Source of the DNA: Streptomyces sp. 11x1
GTDB lineage: Bacteria > Actinomycetota > Actinomycetes > Streptomycetales > Streptomycetaceae
Reading direction: 5' to 3'
DNA length: 64,000 bases
Assembly (NCBI RefSeq): GCF_032598905.1
Contig: NZ_CP122458.1
Coordinates: forward strand, 2,852,001-2,916,000
The notes beneath the pieces were generated by a model, which made no database searches, was not told the DNA's origin, and saw only the letters and a list, made by a program, of their open reading frames with translations. Position numbers and translations under genes: made by a program. Below, piece by piece: positions 23,527-31,755 of this stretch. How positions within the stretch are numbered: position 1 is the first letter of the stretch; the number at the start of each line of letters is the position of its first letter.

Positions 23527-24831
23527 CTAGGAGATGCGCACCGGGTTCACGAGGTCCGCGATCAGGACCAGGAGGGTGAAGCAGACGAAGATGCCGGCCA
23601 CGACGTAGGCGACGGGCATCAGCTTCGCCACGTCGAACGGGCCCGGGTCGGGCCTGCGCAGCAGCTTCGCCGCGTTCCGGCGCAGTGACTCCCACAGGGC
23701 GCCCGCGATGTGGCCGCCGTCGAGCGGGAGCAGCGGGAGCATGTTGAACAGGAAGAGGGAGAGGTTGAAGCCGGCCAGCAGGATGAGGAAGCTGGCGAGC
23801 TGCTGGGTGGCGGGGATGTCCATGGTGAAGATCTCGCCGCCGACGCGGGCCGCGCCGACCACGCCCATGGGCGAGTCGGCCTCGCGCTCGCCGTCGCCGA
23901 AGGTGGCGTCCCACAGGGCGGGGACCTTGGACGGCAGGGCGAGCAGGGACTCGACGCCGTTCTCCATCATGTCGCCCATGCGGTCGACCGATTCGCCGAA
24001 GGAGAGCGGGACGATGCCGGAGGCGGGCGTGAAGCCGAACCAGCCGGCGGAGACGTACTTGTCCTCGACGTAGCCGCCGTTGCCGTCGGTCTTGCTGACC
24101 TGGTTCTTGACCAGGGTGGCGGTGAGGTCGAGCTGCTTGCCGTCGCGGTCGACGGTGACGGTGACCTGCTTGCCGGGGTTGGAGCGGATGTCGGACTGCA
24201 GGGCGGCCCAGTCGTCGACGGGCTCGCCGTTGAACGCGACGATCTTGTCACCCGGCTTCAGGCCCGCGGCCTTGGCGGGGGCTTCGGCGTCGTCGGAGCG
24301 GCACTTGGAGCGGTTCTCGCTGGCTTCGATGACGCAGTCCGAGACCTTGCTGACGGTGGTGGTCTGGGTCTGGGCGCCGAAGGTCATCATCACGCCGACG
24401 AAGATCACGACGGCCAGGACCAGGTTCATGAAGGGGCCGGCGAACATGACGATGACGCGCTTCCAGGGCTTGCGCCTATAGAACAGCCGCTTCTCGTCGC
24501 CGGGCTGGAGCTCCTCGAAGGAGGCCGCGCGGGCGTCCTCGATCATCACGCGCCAGGGGGAGGTCGAGCGGCTCTCGATCCGGCCGTCCTCGCCGGGCGG
24601 GATCATGCCGATCATGCGGATGTAGCCGCCGAGCGGGATCGCCTTGACGCCGTACTCGGTCTCGCCCTTCTTCTTCGACCAGAGGGTGGGGCCGAAGCCC
24701 ACCATGAACTGGGGCACGCGCACGCCGAAGAGCTTGGCGGTCGAGAAGTGGCCCAGCTCGTGCCACGCGATCGAGAACGCCAGGCCGATCACGAAGACCA
24801 CTATGCCGAGGATGAACATCAGGGTCGTCAT
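23527..24831 (-). CDS. rseP: Site-2 intramembrane metalloprotease (RseP/RasP type)
   Basis: The 434-residue M50 zinc protease cleaves membrane-anchored anti-sigma factors or signal-peptide remnants. The zinc motif HELGH lies at residues 24-28 in the first membrane segment, and the second zinc ligand motif is in [14 protein letters not shown] near the C-terminus. A PDZ domain ([29 protein letters not shown]) sits between. [27 protein letters not shown] is typical of the family. The ATG overlaps the dxr stop by 4 bases, so dxr and rseP are translationally coupled, a common bacterial arrangement. Confidence 0.94.
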   Translation of the reverse strand: MTTLMFILGIVVFVIGLAFSIAWHELGHFSTAKLFGVRVPQFMVGFGPTLWSKKKGETEYGVKAIPLGGYIRMIGMIPPGEDGRIESRSTSPWRVMIEDARAASFEELQPGDEKRLFYRRKPWKRVIVMFAGPFMNLVLAVVIFVGVMMTFGAQTQTTTVSKVSDCVIEASENRSKCRSDDAEAPAKAAGLKPGDKIVAFNGEPVDDWAALQSDIRSNPGKQVTVTVDRDGKQLDLTATLVKNQVSKTDGNGGYVEDKYVSAGWFGFTPASGIVPLSFGESVDRMGDMMENGVESLLALPSKVPALWDATFGDGEREADSPMGVVGAARVGGEIFTMDIPATQQLASFLILLAGFNLSLFLFNMLPLLPLDGGHIAGALWESLRRNAAKLLRRPDPGPFDVAKLMPVAYVVAGIFVCFTLLVLIADLVNPVRIS

Positions 24832-26111
24832 GCACGGGCCTCCGCGGTCGTCCGCTCGGTGGGGTTGCCTGTCGAGGTGGTCGGTGTGGTGAGTTCGCGG
24901 GCCCTGGCGCGTGCCCAGGTCTCCGCTTCGAGGACGTCCGCCACGGTCAGGGAAGTTCCCGCGGCGGGGGTGCCGTGCTCCTGCACGACCCGCGTGACGG
25001 TCTCCATGATCGCGTCGAAGCGGAGGCCCCCGTGCAGGAACGCGTCGACGCACTCCTCGTTCGCCGCATTGAACACCGCCGGGGCGGTGCCCGCGAGCTC
25101 TCCCACGTGCCGGGCGAGCCCGACCGACGGGAACGCGTCGTTGTCGAGGGGGAAGAACTCCCAGGTGGAGGCCTTGCTCCAGTCGAAGGCGGGCGCCGCG
25201 TCGGGGACGCGCTGCGGCCAGCCGAGGCCGATGGCGATGGGGCCCCGCATGTCGGGGGGCGTCGCCTGGGCCATCGTCGATCCGTCCGTGAACTCAACCA
25301 TCGAGTGGACATACGACTGGGGGTGCACGACGACCTCAATGCGGTCGAAGGGAATGTCGTAGAGCAGGTGCGCCTCGATGACCTCCAGGCCCTTGTTGAC
25401 CAGGGTCGCGGAGTTGATCGTGATGACCGGGCCCATGGCCCAGGTGGGGTGCGCGAGCGCGTCGGCGGGCGTCACGCCGGCCAGCTCCGCCTTCGTACGG
25501 CCGCGGAACGGGCCCCCGGAGGCGGTGACGACCAGCTTGCGCACATCGGCGCGGGTGCCGGAGGCGAGGGCCTGGAAGAGCGCGGCGTGCTCGGAGTCGA
25601 CCGGGATGATCTGGCCCGGCTTCGCCACGGCCTTCACCAGCGGGCCGCCGACGATGAGCGACTCCTTGTTGGCGAGCGCGAGGGTGCGGCCCGCCTCCAG
25701 GGCGGCGAGGGTCGGGGCGAGGCCGATGGAGCCGGTGATGCCGTTGAGCACGGTGTGGCAGTCGGAGGCGGCAACGTGGGTGGCGGCGTCCGGGCCGGCG
25801 AGGATCTCGGGCAGCGGCTCCCCCGCGCCGTACGCCGTGGCAAGGGCCTCGTGCAGGGCGGGTACTGCGTCCTCGCGGGCGACGGCGACGGTCCGCACAC
25901 GCAGGCGGTGCGCCTGCTCGGCCAGCAGGTCCACCCTCCCTCCGGCGGCGGAGAGCCCGGTGACGCGGAAGCGGTCCGGGTTGCGCAGGACGAGGTCGAT
26001 GGCCTGGGTGCCGATCGAGCCGGTCGATCCGAGGATCACTACGTCCCGTACACCGTCGACCGGGTCGTAGACGAGATGCGGATCGGCGAGAGGGGCTGGA
26101 CTGTCGCTCAT
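24828..26111 (-). CDS. dxr: 1-deoxy-D-xylulose 5-phosphate reductoisomerase
   Basis: The 427-residue NADPH-dependent enzyme makes MEP, the first committed step of non-mevalonate isoprenoid synthesis and the target of fosmidomycin. The NADPH-binding motif [14 protein letters not shown] is near residue 28. Family blocks [32 protein letters not shown] and [18 protein letters not shown] are all present. It is the first gene of the dxr-rseP-ispG run on the minus strand. The N-terminus is about 20 residues longer than in many homologues. Confidence 0.96.
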   Translation of the reverse strand: MSDSPAPLADPHLVYDPVDGVRDVVILGSTGSIGTQAIDLVLRNPDRFRVTGLSAAGGRVDLLAEQAHRLRVRTVAVAREDAVPALHEALATAYGAGEPLPEILAGPDAATHVAASDCHTVLNGITGSIGLAPTLAALEAGRTLALANKESLIVGGPLVKAVAKPGQIIPVDSEHAALFQALASGTRADVRKLVVTASGGPFRGRTKAELAGVTPADALAHPTWAMGPVITINSATLVNKGLEVIEAHLLYDIPFDRIEVVVHPQSYVHSMVEFTDGSTMAQATPPDMRGPIAIGLGWPQRVPDAAPAFDWSKASTWEFFPLDNDAFPSVGLARHVGELAGTAPAVFNAANEECVDAFLHGGLRFDAIMETVTRVVQEHGTPAAGTSLTVADVLEAETWARARARELTTPTTSTGNPTERTTAEARA

Positions 26112-26302
26112 CCCCCCATTGTGGCCGCATCCGGTGTCCGGCTGGACCGCGCGTCCCCATGATGCCCCGCTTCGTGCCGTCTGTGGTTGACGGGGCCGTT
26201 TCTCCGTTTGTGAAGTACACGTGAAGGCGGGGTGATATGACTTTTCCCTTGCTGATCGGATTGTCGGATCAGCCGATCGCGAACGAGGACCCTGGGGGAC
26301 CC

Positions 26303-26758
26303 ATGCACAAGCGCATACGCGCTGCCCTGCCCGCGCTCGCCGGAGCCGTCGCCCTCACCGGCACGCTGCTCAGCAGCCCGGCCGAGGCCGCGGGCGGGGT
26401 GATCATCTACCGCGTGTACTTCGACAGCCCTGGCAAGGACACGCGTTCCAACACGAGCCTGAACGGTGAGTGGGTGCAGATCAAGAACACGAGCTCGTCG
26501 GCGATCTCGCTGAAGGGGTGGGTGCTGAAGGACCCCGACAACCACAAGTACACGTTCCCGAACGTCAAGATCGGAGCGAAGAAGTACATCAAGGTTCGAA
26601 CGGGGTCGGGCACGGACACGAGCGCGACCAAGTTCCAGAACCGCAGGGCCTATGTGTGGAACAACACGAGCGACACGGCGACGTTGTCCAAGGCGAGCGG
26701 GACGAAGGTCGATTCCTGTTCCTGGACGACTCGGGACGCCAGCGACAAGTATTGCTAG
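26303..26758 (+). CDS. Secreted lamin-tail-domain protein
   Basis: The 151-residue product starts [30 protein letters not shown], a clear Sec signal peptide ending near residue 29; an upstream in-frame ATG at 26237 would put 22 extra residues before it and is less likely. The mature part ([36 protein letters not shown]...GTKVDSCSW) is one lamin-tail (LTD) beta-sandwich, with NGEWVQIKN and LKGW as hallmarks. LTDs bind nucleic acids or surfaces in other proteins; the role here is unknown. The TAG stop at 26756-26758 is formed by the target TA plus the first base of the adjacent IS630 element. Confidence 0.82.
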   Translation: MHKRIRAALPALAGAVALTGTLLSSPAEAAGGVIIYRVYFDSPGKDTRSNTSLNGEWVQIKNTSSSAISLKGWVLKDPDNHKYTFPNVKIGAKKYIKVRTGSGTDTSATKFQNRRAYVWNNTSDTATLSKASGTKVDSCSWTTRDASDKYC

Positions 26759-27846
26759 TGTCCTGAGTCTTTGATTCGGTTCAGATATCCGGTGAGGCGT
26801 TCGAAGATCTCGTCAGCGGTCTTCGTCCAGACGAAGGGCTTGGGGTTGTCGTTCCAGTCGGCGATCCAGGTCCGGATGTCCTTCTCCAGGGCTTGGACGT
26901 TCCTGTGGACGCCACGCCGTATCTGCTTGTCCGTCAGCAGGGCGAACCAGCGCTCCACTTGGTTGAGCCAGGAGGCGCTGGTCGGGGTGAAGTGCATGTG
27001 GAACCGCGGATGGGCCAGCAGCCACTTCTGGATCGCGGGCGTCTTGTGGGTGGCGTAGTTGTCGCAGATCAGGTGGACGTCGAGATGGTCGGGGACCTCC
27101 TTGTCCAGCTTGGCCAGGAACTTCTTGAACTCCACCGCGCGGTGCCGGCGGTGGAGCGAGCTGATGACCTCGCCGGTGGCCGCGTTCAGGGCGGCGAACA
27201 GGGTCGTCACGCCGCCGCGCAGGTAGTCGTGGGTGCGGCGCTCGGGCATGCCCGGCATCATCGGCAGCACCGGTGCCGACCGGTCCAGTGCCTGGATCTG
27301 CGACTTCTCGTCCACACAGAGGACGATGGCCCGCTCGGGCGGGTCCAGGTACAGGCCGACGACGTCGCGGACCTTCTCGATGAACTGCGGGTCCTTGGAC
27401 AGCTTGAAGGTGTCCACCAGATGCGGTTTGAGGCCGAAGGTCCGCCAGATCCGCGAGATGGTGGACTGGCTCAGGCCGCTGGCCGCGGCCATTCCCCGCG
27501 TCGACCAGTGCGTGGCGTTCTTCGGGGTGGTCTCCAGGGTCCGCACGACCACCTCCTCGACCTTTTCGTCGCTCACCGTGCGGGGCGGGCCGGGCCGCGG
27601 CTCGTCGGACAGGCCCTGGAGCCGGTCGGCCGCGAACCGCCTGCGCCACTTGGCCACCGTGACCGGGTGGACCCCAAGCTCCGCTCCCACCGCGGTGTTC
27701 GAACCGCCCTCAGCACACGCAAGCACGATCCGGCACCGCAACGCCAGAGCCTGCGAGGACGTTGCTCGCCGCGACCAGCGCAGCAGCGTCTCTCGCTCCT
27801 CATCCGTCAGGACCACTTCGACCGTCGGCCGACCCATACGCGCCAT
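26755..27846 (-). CDS. IS630 family transposase
   Basis: The 363-residue DDE transposase has an N-terminal helix-turn-helix (GSNTAVGAELGVHPVTVAKWRRRF), a second winged-helix block (ATHWSTRGMAAASGLSQSTISRIWRTFGL) and the DDE catalytic core: VLCVDEKSQIQAL (first Asp), HLICDNYATHKTP (second Asp) and SWLNQVERWFALL (Glu). It is full length and uninterrupted, so probably functional. The last sense codon is CAC inside the terminal inverted repeat; the stop TAG is completed by the duplicated TA and one base of host DNA. It is convergent with, and shares the tetramer CTAG with, the lamin-tail gene. Confidence 0.95.
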   Translation of the reverse strand: MARMGRPTVEVVLTDEERETLLRWSRRATSSQALALRCRIVLACAEGGSNTAVGAELGVHPVTVAKWRRRFAADRLQGLSDEPRPGPPRTVSDEKVEEVVVRTLETTPKNATHWSTRGMAAASGLSQSTISRIWRTFGLKPHLVDTFKLSKDPQFIEKVRDVVGLYLDPPERAIVLCVDEKSQIQALDRSAPVLPMMPGMPERRTHDYLRGGVTTLFAALNAATGEVISSLHRRHRAVEFKKFLAKLDKEVPDHLDVHLICDNYATHKTPAIQKWLLAHPRFHMHFTPTSASWLNQVERWFALLTDKQIRRGVHRNVQALEKDIRTWIADWNDNPKPFVWTKTADEIFERLTGYLNRIKDSGH

Positions 27847-27890
27847 GAGCCCAGCCTACTTCTTTAGCGAAATAAAGACTCAGGACACTA
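26756..27890. mobile_element. IS630-type insertion sequence with TA target duplication
   Basis: Terminal inverted repeats GTGTCCTGAGTCTTT lie at 26758-26772 and, inverted, at 27874-27888, flanked by TA dinucleotides at 26756-26757 and 27889-27890. The element without the TAs is 1131 bp and contains one transposase gene on the minus strand. The ends match perfectly and the frame is intact, indicating a recent insertion. The empty site would read ...TGC TA GGAGACC, which keeps the TAG stop of the lamin-tail gene. Confidence 0.93.
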
Positions 27891-27898
27891 GGAGACCG

Positions 27899-27997
27899 CT
27901 GAAGATCTTGCTCTGGCCGCCCGACTCACCCTGGATTGCCGGTAAATGTCAATCGCCATCAAGTAGGGCAAGCCGGGCGCATTTTCAAGATCTTCAG
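27899..27997. repeat. 12-bp inverted repeat (CTGAAGATCTTG) spaced 75 bases
   Basis: The arms at 27899-27910 and 27986-27997 are exact reverse complements; the interval is AT-richer than its surroundings. It could be the two ends of a small non-autonomous element or a remnant of an older insertion next to the IS630 target. Confidence 0.6.
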
Positions 27998-28100
27998 GAC
28001 GCTTCTAGGCCCTGTCGCCAGATTCCCGTCGTCGCCCGAAGGGCGGCCCCGCGGCGTCGTGGGGGTACCTCCCGGTCGAGCGCAGCCGAGACCGGGGGAG

Positions 28101-28175
28101 CGTGCTCTCGGCGTGCCGGGCACTGACCCGCGCTCTCGACGTACTCGGGTCAGCGCCCGGTGCGTCGAGAGCGCG
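28101..28175. repeat. 32-bp imperfect inverted repeat
   Basis: The arms at 28101-28132 and 28144-28175 match at 26 of 32 positions around an 11-base loop. An alternative 11-bp perfect pair is CGCTCTCGACG at 28131-28141 with 28163-28173. It is a large stem of unknown role in the intergenic region. Confidence 0.65.
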
Positions 28176-28281
28176 TGCATGGCGTCGCGGGGCAGGCGGG
28201 AACGTGACGCCAGGGACTGGCGCCGCGCCTTTCGGGGTACCGCGCCCTGCCGTCGGGCGGGTGCGGGGCCGTGAGGGCTGG

Positions 28282-28303
28282 TCGCGCAGTTCCCCGCGCC
28301 CCT
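28282..28303 (+). repeat. Dispersed intergenic repeat, direct copy
   Basis: This is an exact copy of the 22-base repeat at 8972-8993, located 51 bases downstream of the acyl-CoA dehydrogenase stop. Confidence 0.8.
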
Positions 28304-28354
28304 GAAGATGGTCCTGCGGGCCGATCTTCATGAGGCGCGGGGCGGCGTGTCAGG

Positions 28355-30295
28355 TCACTGGATGCGGCGGTGGACGTTCTCCTTCTCGCTCTCGCCCGGC
28401 GTCGCGTCCGCGATCCAGGGGCCCTCGCCCGAGGGGTCGATCACTCCCTCCTCCAGCCATGCGTAGGCACCGCCCAGGACGCCCTTGACCACCTTGTGGT
28501 CGATGTCGTCGGTGTTGGTCCACAGGCGGCCGAAGAGTTCCTCGACGCGGATGCGGGACTGGCGACAGAAGGTGTCGGCCAGTTGGTAGGCCTCGCGGCC
28601 GTGGCCGGTGGTGGTGCGGAGCAGTTCCGCCCGGACGACGGCCGCGCTCATCGCGAAGAGTTCGGCGCCGATGTCGACGATCCGGCCCAGGAACCCTTGC
28701 TTGGTCTCCATCCGGCCCTGCCAGCGGGACATGGCGTAGAACGTGGAGCGGGCCAGCTTGCGGGCGCCTCGTTCGACGTAACGCAGGTGGGTCGCCAGGT
28801 CGGGGTGGCCCGCCGGGTGGAACTCGCCGTAGGTACGGGGGAGTTGACCCGGCCCGGCGACCAGTTTCGGCAGCCACTTGGCGTAGAAGACGCCCGCGTT
28901 CGCGCCCGCCTTCGCCTTGTCGGACAGGGACTTCTCCGGGTCGATGAGGTCGCCGGCCACGGTGAGGTGGGCGTCGACGGCCTCGCGGGCGATCAGCAGG
29001 TGCATGATCTCCGTGGAGCCCTCGAAGATCCGGTTGATGCGCAGGTCGCGCAGCATCTGCTCGGCGGGGACGGCCCGTTCGCCGCGGGCCCGGAGGGAGT
29101 CGGCGGTCTCGAAGCCCCGACCGCCGCGGATCTGGACCAGCTCGTCGGCGATCTTCCAGCCCATCTCTGAGGCGAAGAGTTTCGCGAGGGCGCCCTCGAT
29201 ACGGATGTCGTTGCGGTCCTCGTCGGCCATCTGGGACGAGAGGTCCGACACGGCTTCGAGGGCGAAGGTGGTCGCCGCGATGAAGGAGATCTTCTGGCCG
29301 ACCGCCTCGTGGTGGGCGACCGGCTTGCCCCACTGCTCACGGGCCGCCGACCACTCCCGGGCGATCTTCAGGCACCACTTGCCGGCGGCCACGCAGGACG
29401 CGGGCAGGGAGAGCCGGCCGGTGTTGAGGGTGGTCAAGGCGATCTTCAGGCCCGCACCCTCGGGGCCGATGCGGTTCGCGGCGGGGACCCGGACCTGGTG
29501 GAAGCGGGTGACACCGTTCTCGATACCGCGCAGGCCCATGAAGGCGTTGCGGTTCTCCACGGTGACGCCGGGCGAGTCGGTCTCCACGACGAAAGCGGTG
29601 ATGCCGCCCTTGTGGCCCTCGGACTTCGGCACGCGTGCCATGACGACCAGGAGGTCGGCGACCACGCCGTTGGTGGTCCAGAGCTTCACGCCGTCGAGGA
29701 CGTAGTCGTCGCCGTCCGGCACGGCCGAGGTGGCCAGTCGGGCGGGGTCGGAGCCGACGTCGGGCTCGGTGAGGAGGAAGGCGCTGATGTCGGTGCGGGC
29801 GCAGCGCGGCAGGAACTTCTCCTTCTGCTCGGGGGTGCCGAACAGTTTCAGCGGCTGCGGTACGCCGATCGACTGATGCGCCGAGAGCAGGACGCCGATG
29901 GCCGGGCTGGCCGAGCCGGCCAGGGCCAGCGCCTTGTTGTAGTACACCTGGGTGAGGCCGAGACCGCCGTACTTGGGGTCGATCTTCATGCCGAGGGCGC
30001 CGAGTTCCTTGAGGCCGTTGATCACCTCGTCGGGGATCCGGGCCTCGCGCTCGATCAGGGCCCCGTCGACCTTGGTCTCGCAGAAGGCGCGGAGCTTGGT
30101 CAGGAACTGCTCGCCGCGCCGGACGGCCTCGTCGGTGGGGAGCGGGTGGGGGTGGATGAGGTCGAGGCGGAACCGGCCCAGGAACAGTTCCTTGGCGAAG
30201 CTGGGCTTGCGCCAGGCCTGCTCCCGGGCGGCCTCCGCCACCTGGCGGGCCTCACGTTCTGTGACGACGGGCTTCTTGAGGGGTGGGGCGGACAT
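28355..30295 (-). CDS. Acyl-CoA dehydrogenase
   Basis: The start at 30295 has GAGGTGAG just upstream and gives 646 residues. The core has the acyl-CoA dehydrogenase signatures FLLTEPDVGSDPARLAT and the FAD/electron-transfer helix EIMHLLIAREAVD, with RIFEGSTEIMHLL near residue 455. The protein is about 250 residues longer than short-chain enzymes because of a helical C-terminal extension (KWLPKLVAGPGQLPRTYGEF...), as in the long Streptomyces/FadE-like class. It oxidises an acyl-CoA to the trans-2-enoyl-CoA in beta-oxidation; chain length is not deducible. It is divergent from the lacI-type gene, and their 359-base gap carries a LacI-type operator that might or might not affect it. Confidence 0.92.
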   Translation of the reverse strand: MSAPPLKKPVVTEREARQVAEAAREQAWRKPSFAKELFLGRFRLDLIHPHPLPTDEAVRRGEQFLTKLRAFCETKVDGALIEREARIPDEVINGLKELGALGMKIDPKYGGLGLTQVYYNKALALAGSASPAIGVLLSAHQSIGVPQPLKLFGTPEQKEKFLPRCARTDISAFLLTEPDVGSDPARLATSAVPDGDDYVLDGVKLWTTNGVVADLLVVMARVPKSEGHKGGITAFVVETDSPGVTVENRNAFMGLRGIENGVTRFHQVRVPAANRIGPEGAGLKIALTTLNTGRLSLPASCVAAGKWCLKIAREWSAAREQWGKPVAHHEAVGQKISFIAATTFALEAVSDLSSQMADEDRNDIRIEGALAKLFASEMGWKIADELVQIRGGRGFETADSLRARGERAVPAEQMLRDLRINRIFEGSTEIMHLLIAREAVDAHLTVAGDLIDPEKSLSDKAKAGANAGVFYAKWLPKLVAGPGQLPRTYGEFHPAGHPDLATHLRYVERGARKLARSTFYAMSRWQGRMETKQGFLGRIVDIGAELFAMSAAVVRAELLRTTTGHGREAYQLADTFCRQSRIRVEELFGRLWTNTDDIDHKVVKGVLGGAYAWLEEGVIDPSGEGPWIADATPGESEKENVHRRIQ

Positions 30296-30441
30296 GAGGC
30301 TCACCTCGCCGCGAATCGGGATCTTGTACCGGTGGGTACCTGATTGGTTACCGATGGGTGCTACTCGATCGTTGGTACCCGATCCGGGACGACCCCGCCA
30401 CCCCTCGCGTTCTAAGCTGGGGGGCGACAACAGCGCCCTGA

Positions 30442-30463
30442 AGGGGCGCGGGGAACTGCGCGA
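30442..30463 (-). repeat. Dispersed intergenic repeat, inverted copy
   Basis: This is an exact inverted copy of the 22-base repeat at 8972-8993, in the acyl-CoA dehydrogenase/lacI divergent region. Confidence 0.8.
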
Positions 30464-30532
30464 GAAGCCCCACGGACCCGCGGTCGCCACCCCCCACACC
30501 TCCACGCCTCGCCTTGGGTGTCCGGCTAATAA

Positions 30533-30546
30533 TCGAAGCGCTTCGA
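30533..30546. promoter_or_regulatory. LacI-family operator, perfect palindrome TCGAAGCGCTTCGA
   Basis: This 14-bp perfect palindrome with the central CG typical of LacI-family sites lies 109 bases before the lacI-type start. A -10-like TAATAAT abuts it at 30527-30533. Identical sites occur at 48876-48889 and 49070-49083. Confidence 0.85.
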
Positions 30547-30623
30547 CAACCTATGGACACCCACCCACCGCCGAGCTACTGTCGAGCCACCCCCACTCGC
30601 TTTCGTTCAAAGCTAGCGCGCTG

Positions 30624-30637
30624 TCGAAGCGCTTAAA
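30624..30637. promoter_or_regulatory. Imperfect second LacI-type operator (TCGAAGCGCTTAAA)
   Basis: The left half is identical to the perfect operator; the right half diverges in the last three bases. It lies 18 bases before the lacI-type start codon and could support autoregulation by looping with 30533-30546. Confidence 0.65.
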
Positions 30638-30654
30638 CACCCTTGGAGAGCTGG

Positions 30655-31668
30655 ATGGTCACCCTCGCCGAGGTCGCCCAGCACGCCGGAGTCTCGGCGA
30701 GCACGGTGAGCTACGTCCTCAGCGGCAAGCGGTCCATCTCCGCCGGCACCCGGCAGCGGGTCGAGCGGAGCATCCAGGAGCTCGGCTACCACCCGAACGC
30801 GGGGGCCCGCGCCCTGGCGAGCAACAGGTCGAACATCGTCGCCCTGATGGTCCCGCTGCGTACCGACATGTACGTCCCGGTGATGATGGAGATCGCCATC
30901 GCGGTGGCCACCACGGCGCGTACGTACGGCTACGACGTGCTGCTGCTCACCGGCGAGGAGGGCCCGGACGCGGTGCGTCGGGTCACGGGCAGCGGTCTCG
31001 CCGACGCGATGATCCTGATGGACGTGGAGCTCGACGACGAGCGGCTGCCGCTGCTGCGCGACACCGACCAGCCCTCCGTACTCATCGGGCTGCCCGCCGA
31101 CACCAACGGTCTGACCTGCGTCGACCTCGACTTCGGGGCGACGGGCGCGCTGTGCGTGGAGCATCTGGCGATGCTCGGCCACCGCGACATCGCCGTCATC
31201 GGCGAGGCCCCCGCGGTGTACGAGCGGCACACCGGTTTCGCCGAGCGCACCCTCGACGGACTGCGGTCCCGCGCGCGGGAGTTGGGCCTGCGTGTGCTGC
31301 ACCGGCCCTGCGAGGGCGGCTACGACGCGATGTCCGCCACCCTGGCCCGGATCTTCGACGAACGGCCCGGCACCACAGGGATCGTCGTGCAGAACGAGTC
31401 CGCCGTGGAGCCACTGCTCGCGCTGCTGCGGCAGCAGGGGCGCGCGGTGCCGGAGGACGTCTCGGTGATCGCGGTCTGCCCGGACCAGGTCGCCGTACAG
31501 GCATCGGTGCGGCTGACCTCCGTGGCCATCCCCGCCCAGGAGATGGGCCGCCGGGCTGTGGAACAGCTGATCGCCAAGCTGGAGGGCCGGGACACCGACG
31601 AAGTGGTGCTCCTCGCCCCCGAGTTGACGGTCCGCGCGAGCACGGGGCCACTGTCCCCCACCAGCTGA
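30655..31668 (+). CDS. LacI family transcriptional regulator of the glycan locus
   Basis: The ATG at 30655 has GGAG six bases upstream; a TTG at 30643 is the alternative start. The 337-residue protein has the LacI headpiece VTLAEVAQHAGVSASTVSYVLSGKRSISAGTRQRVERSI with hinge helix GARALASNRS, then a periplasmic-binding-protein-like sensor domain (VLIGLPADTNGLTCVDLDFGATGALCVEHLAMLGHRDIAVIG). Its own promoter carries the TCGAAGCGCTTCGA palindrome, also found twice before the distant sugar-importer/GH3 pair. It most likely represses these and the GH31 gene 87 bases downstream until an imported oligosaccharide binds; this is inference from site sharing. The inducer is unknown. Confidence 0.92.
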   Translation: MVTLAEVAQHAGVSASTVSYVLSGKRSISAGTRQRVERSIQELGYHPNAGARALASNRSNIVALMVPLRTDMYVPVMMEIAIAVATTARTYGYDVLLLTGEEGPDAVRRVTGSGLADAMILMDVELDDERLPLLRDTDQPSVLIGLPADTNGLTCVDLDFGATGALCVEHLAMLGHRDIAVIGEAPAVYERHTGFAERTLDGLRSRARELGLRVLHRPCEGGYDAMSATLARIFDERPGTTGIVVQNESAVEPLLALLRQQGRAVPEDVSVIAVCPDQVAVQASVRLTSVAIPAQEMGRRAVEQLIAKLEGRDTDEVVLLAPELTVRASTGPLSPTS

Positions 31669-31755
31669 GCCGACGGCGTACGCGAGCCGGGGCCGTACGC
31701 GGGCCACCGCCCGCCTCGATTCCTTCCTTCACTCCTCCCTTCCAGGAGACCTCAC

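Larger units (their letters stand above)
27891..28354. other. 464-base non-coding stretch with nested inverted repeats after the IS
   Basis: No credible gene lies here. Contents in order: a 12-bp inverted pair (27899-27910 / 27986-27997), a GGGGGTACCTCCC...CCGGGGGAG hairpin region (~28060-28100), a 32-bp imperfect hairpin (28101-28175) and a dispersed-repeat copy (28282-28303). The mixture resembles accumulated mobile-element debris. Confidence 0.7.

Noticed and set aside
26237..26302. Upstream ATG for the lamin-tail protein
   Set aside because: It would bury the signal peptide behind 22 extra residues; the ATG at 26303 starts a canonical signal sequence.
27891..28354. Phage or integrative-element attachment site next to the IS
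   Set aside because: There is no tRNA gene, integrase or direct-repeat pair bounding an element; the repeats are local hairpins.
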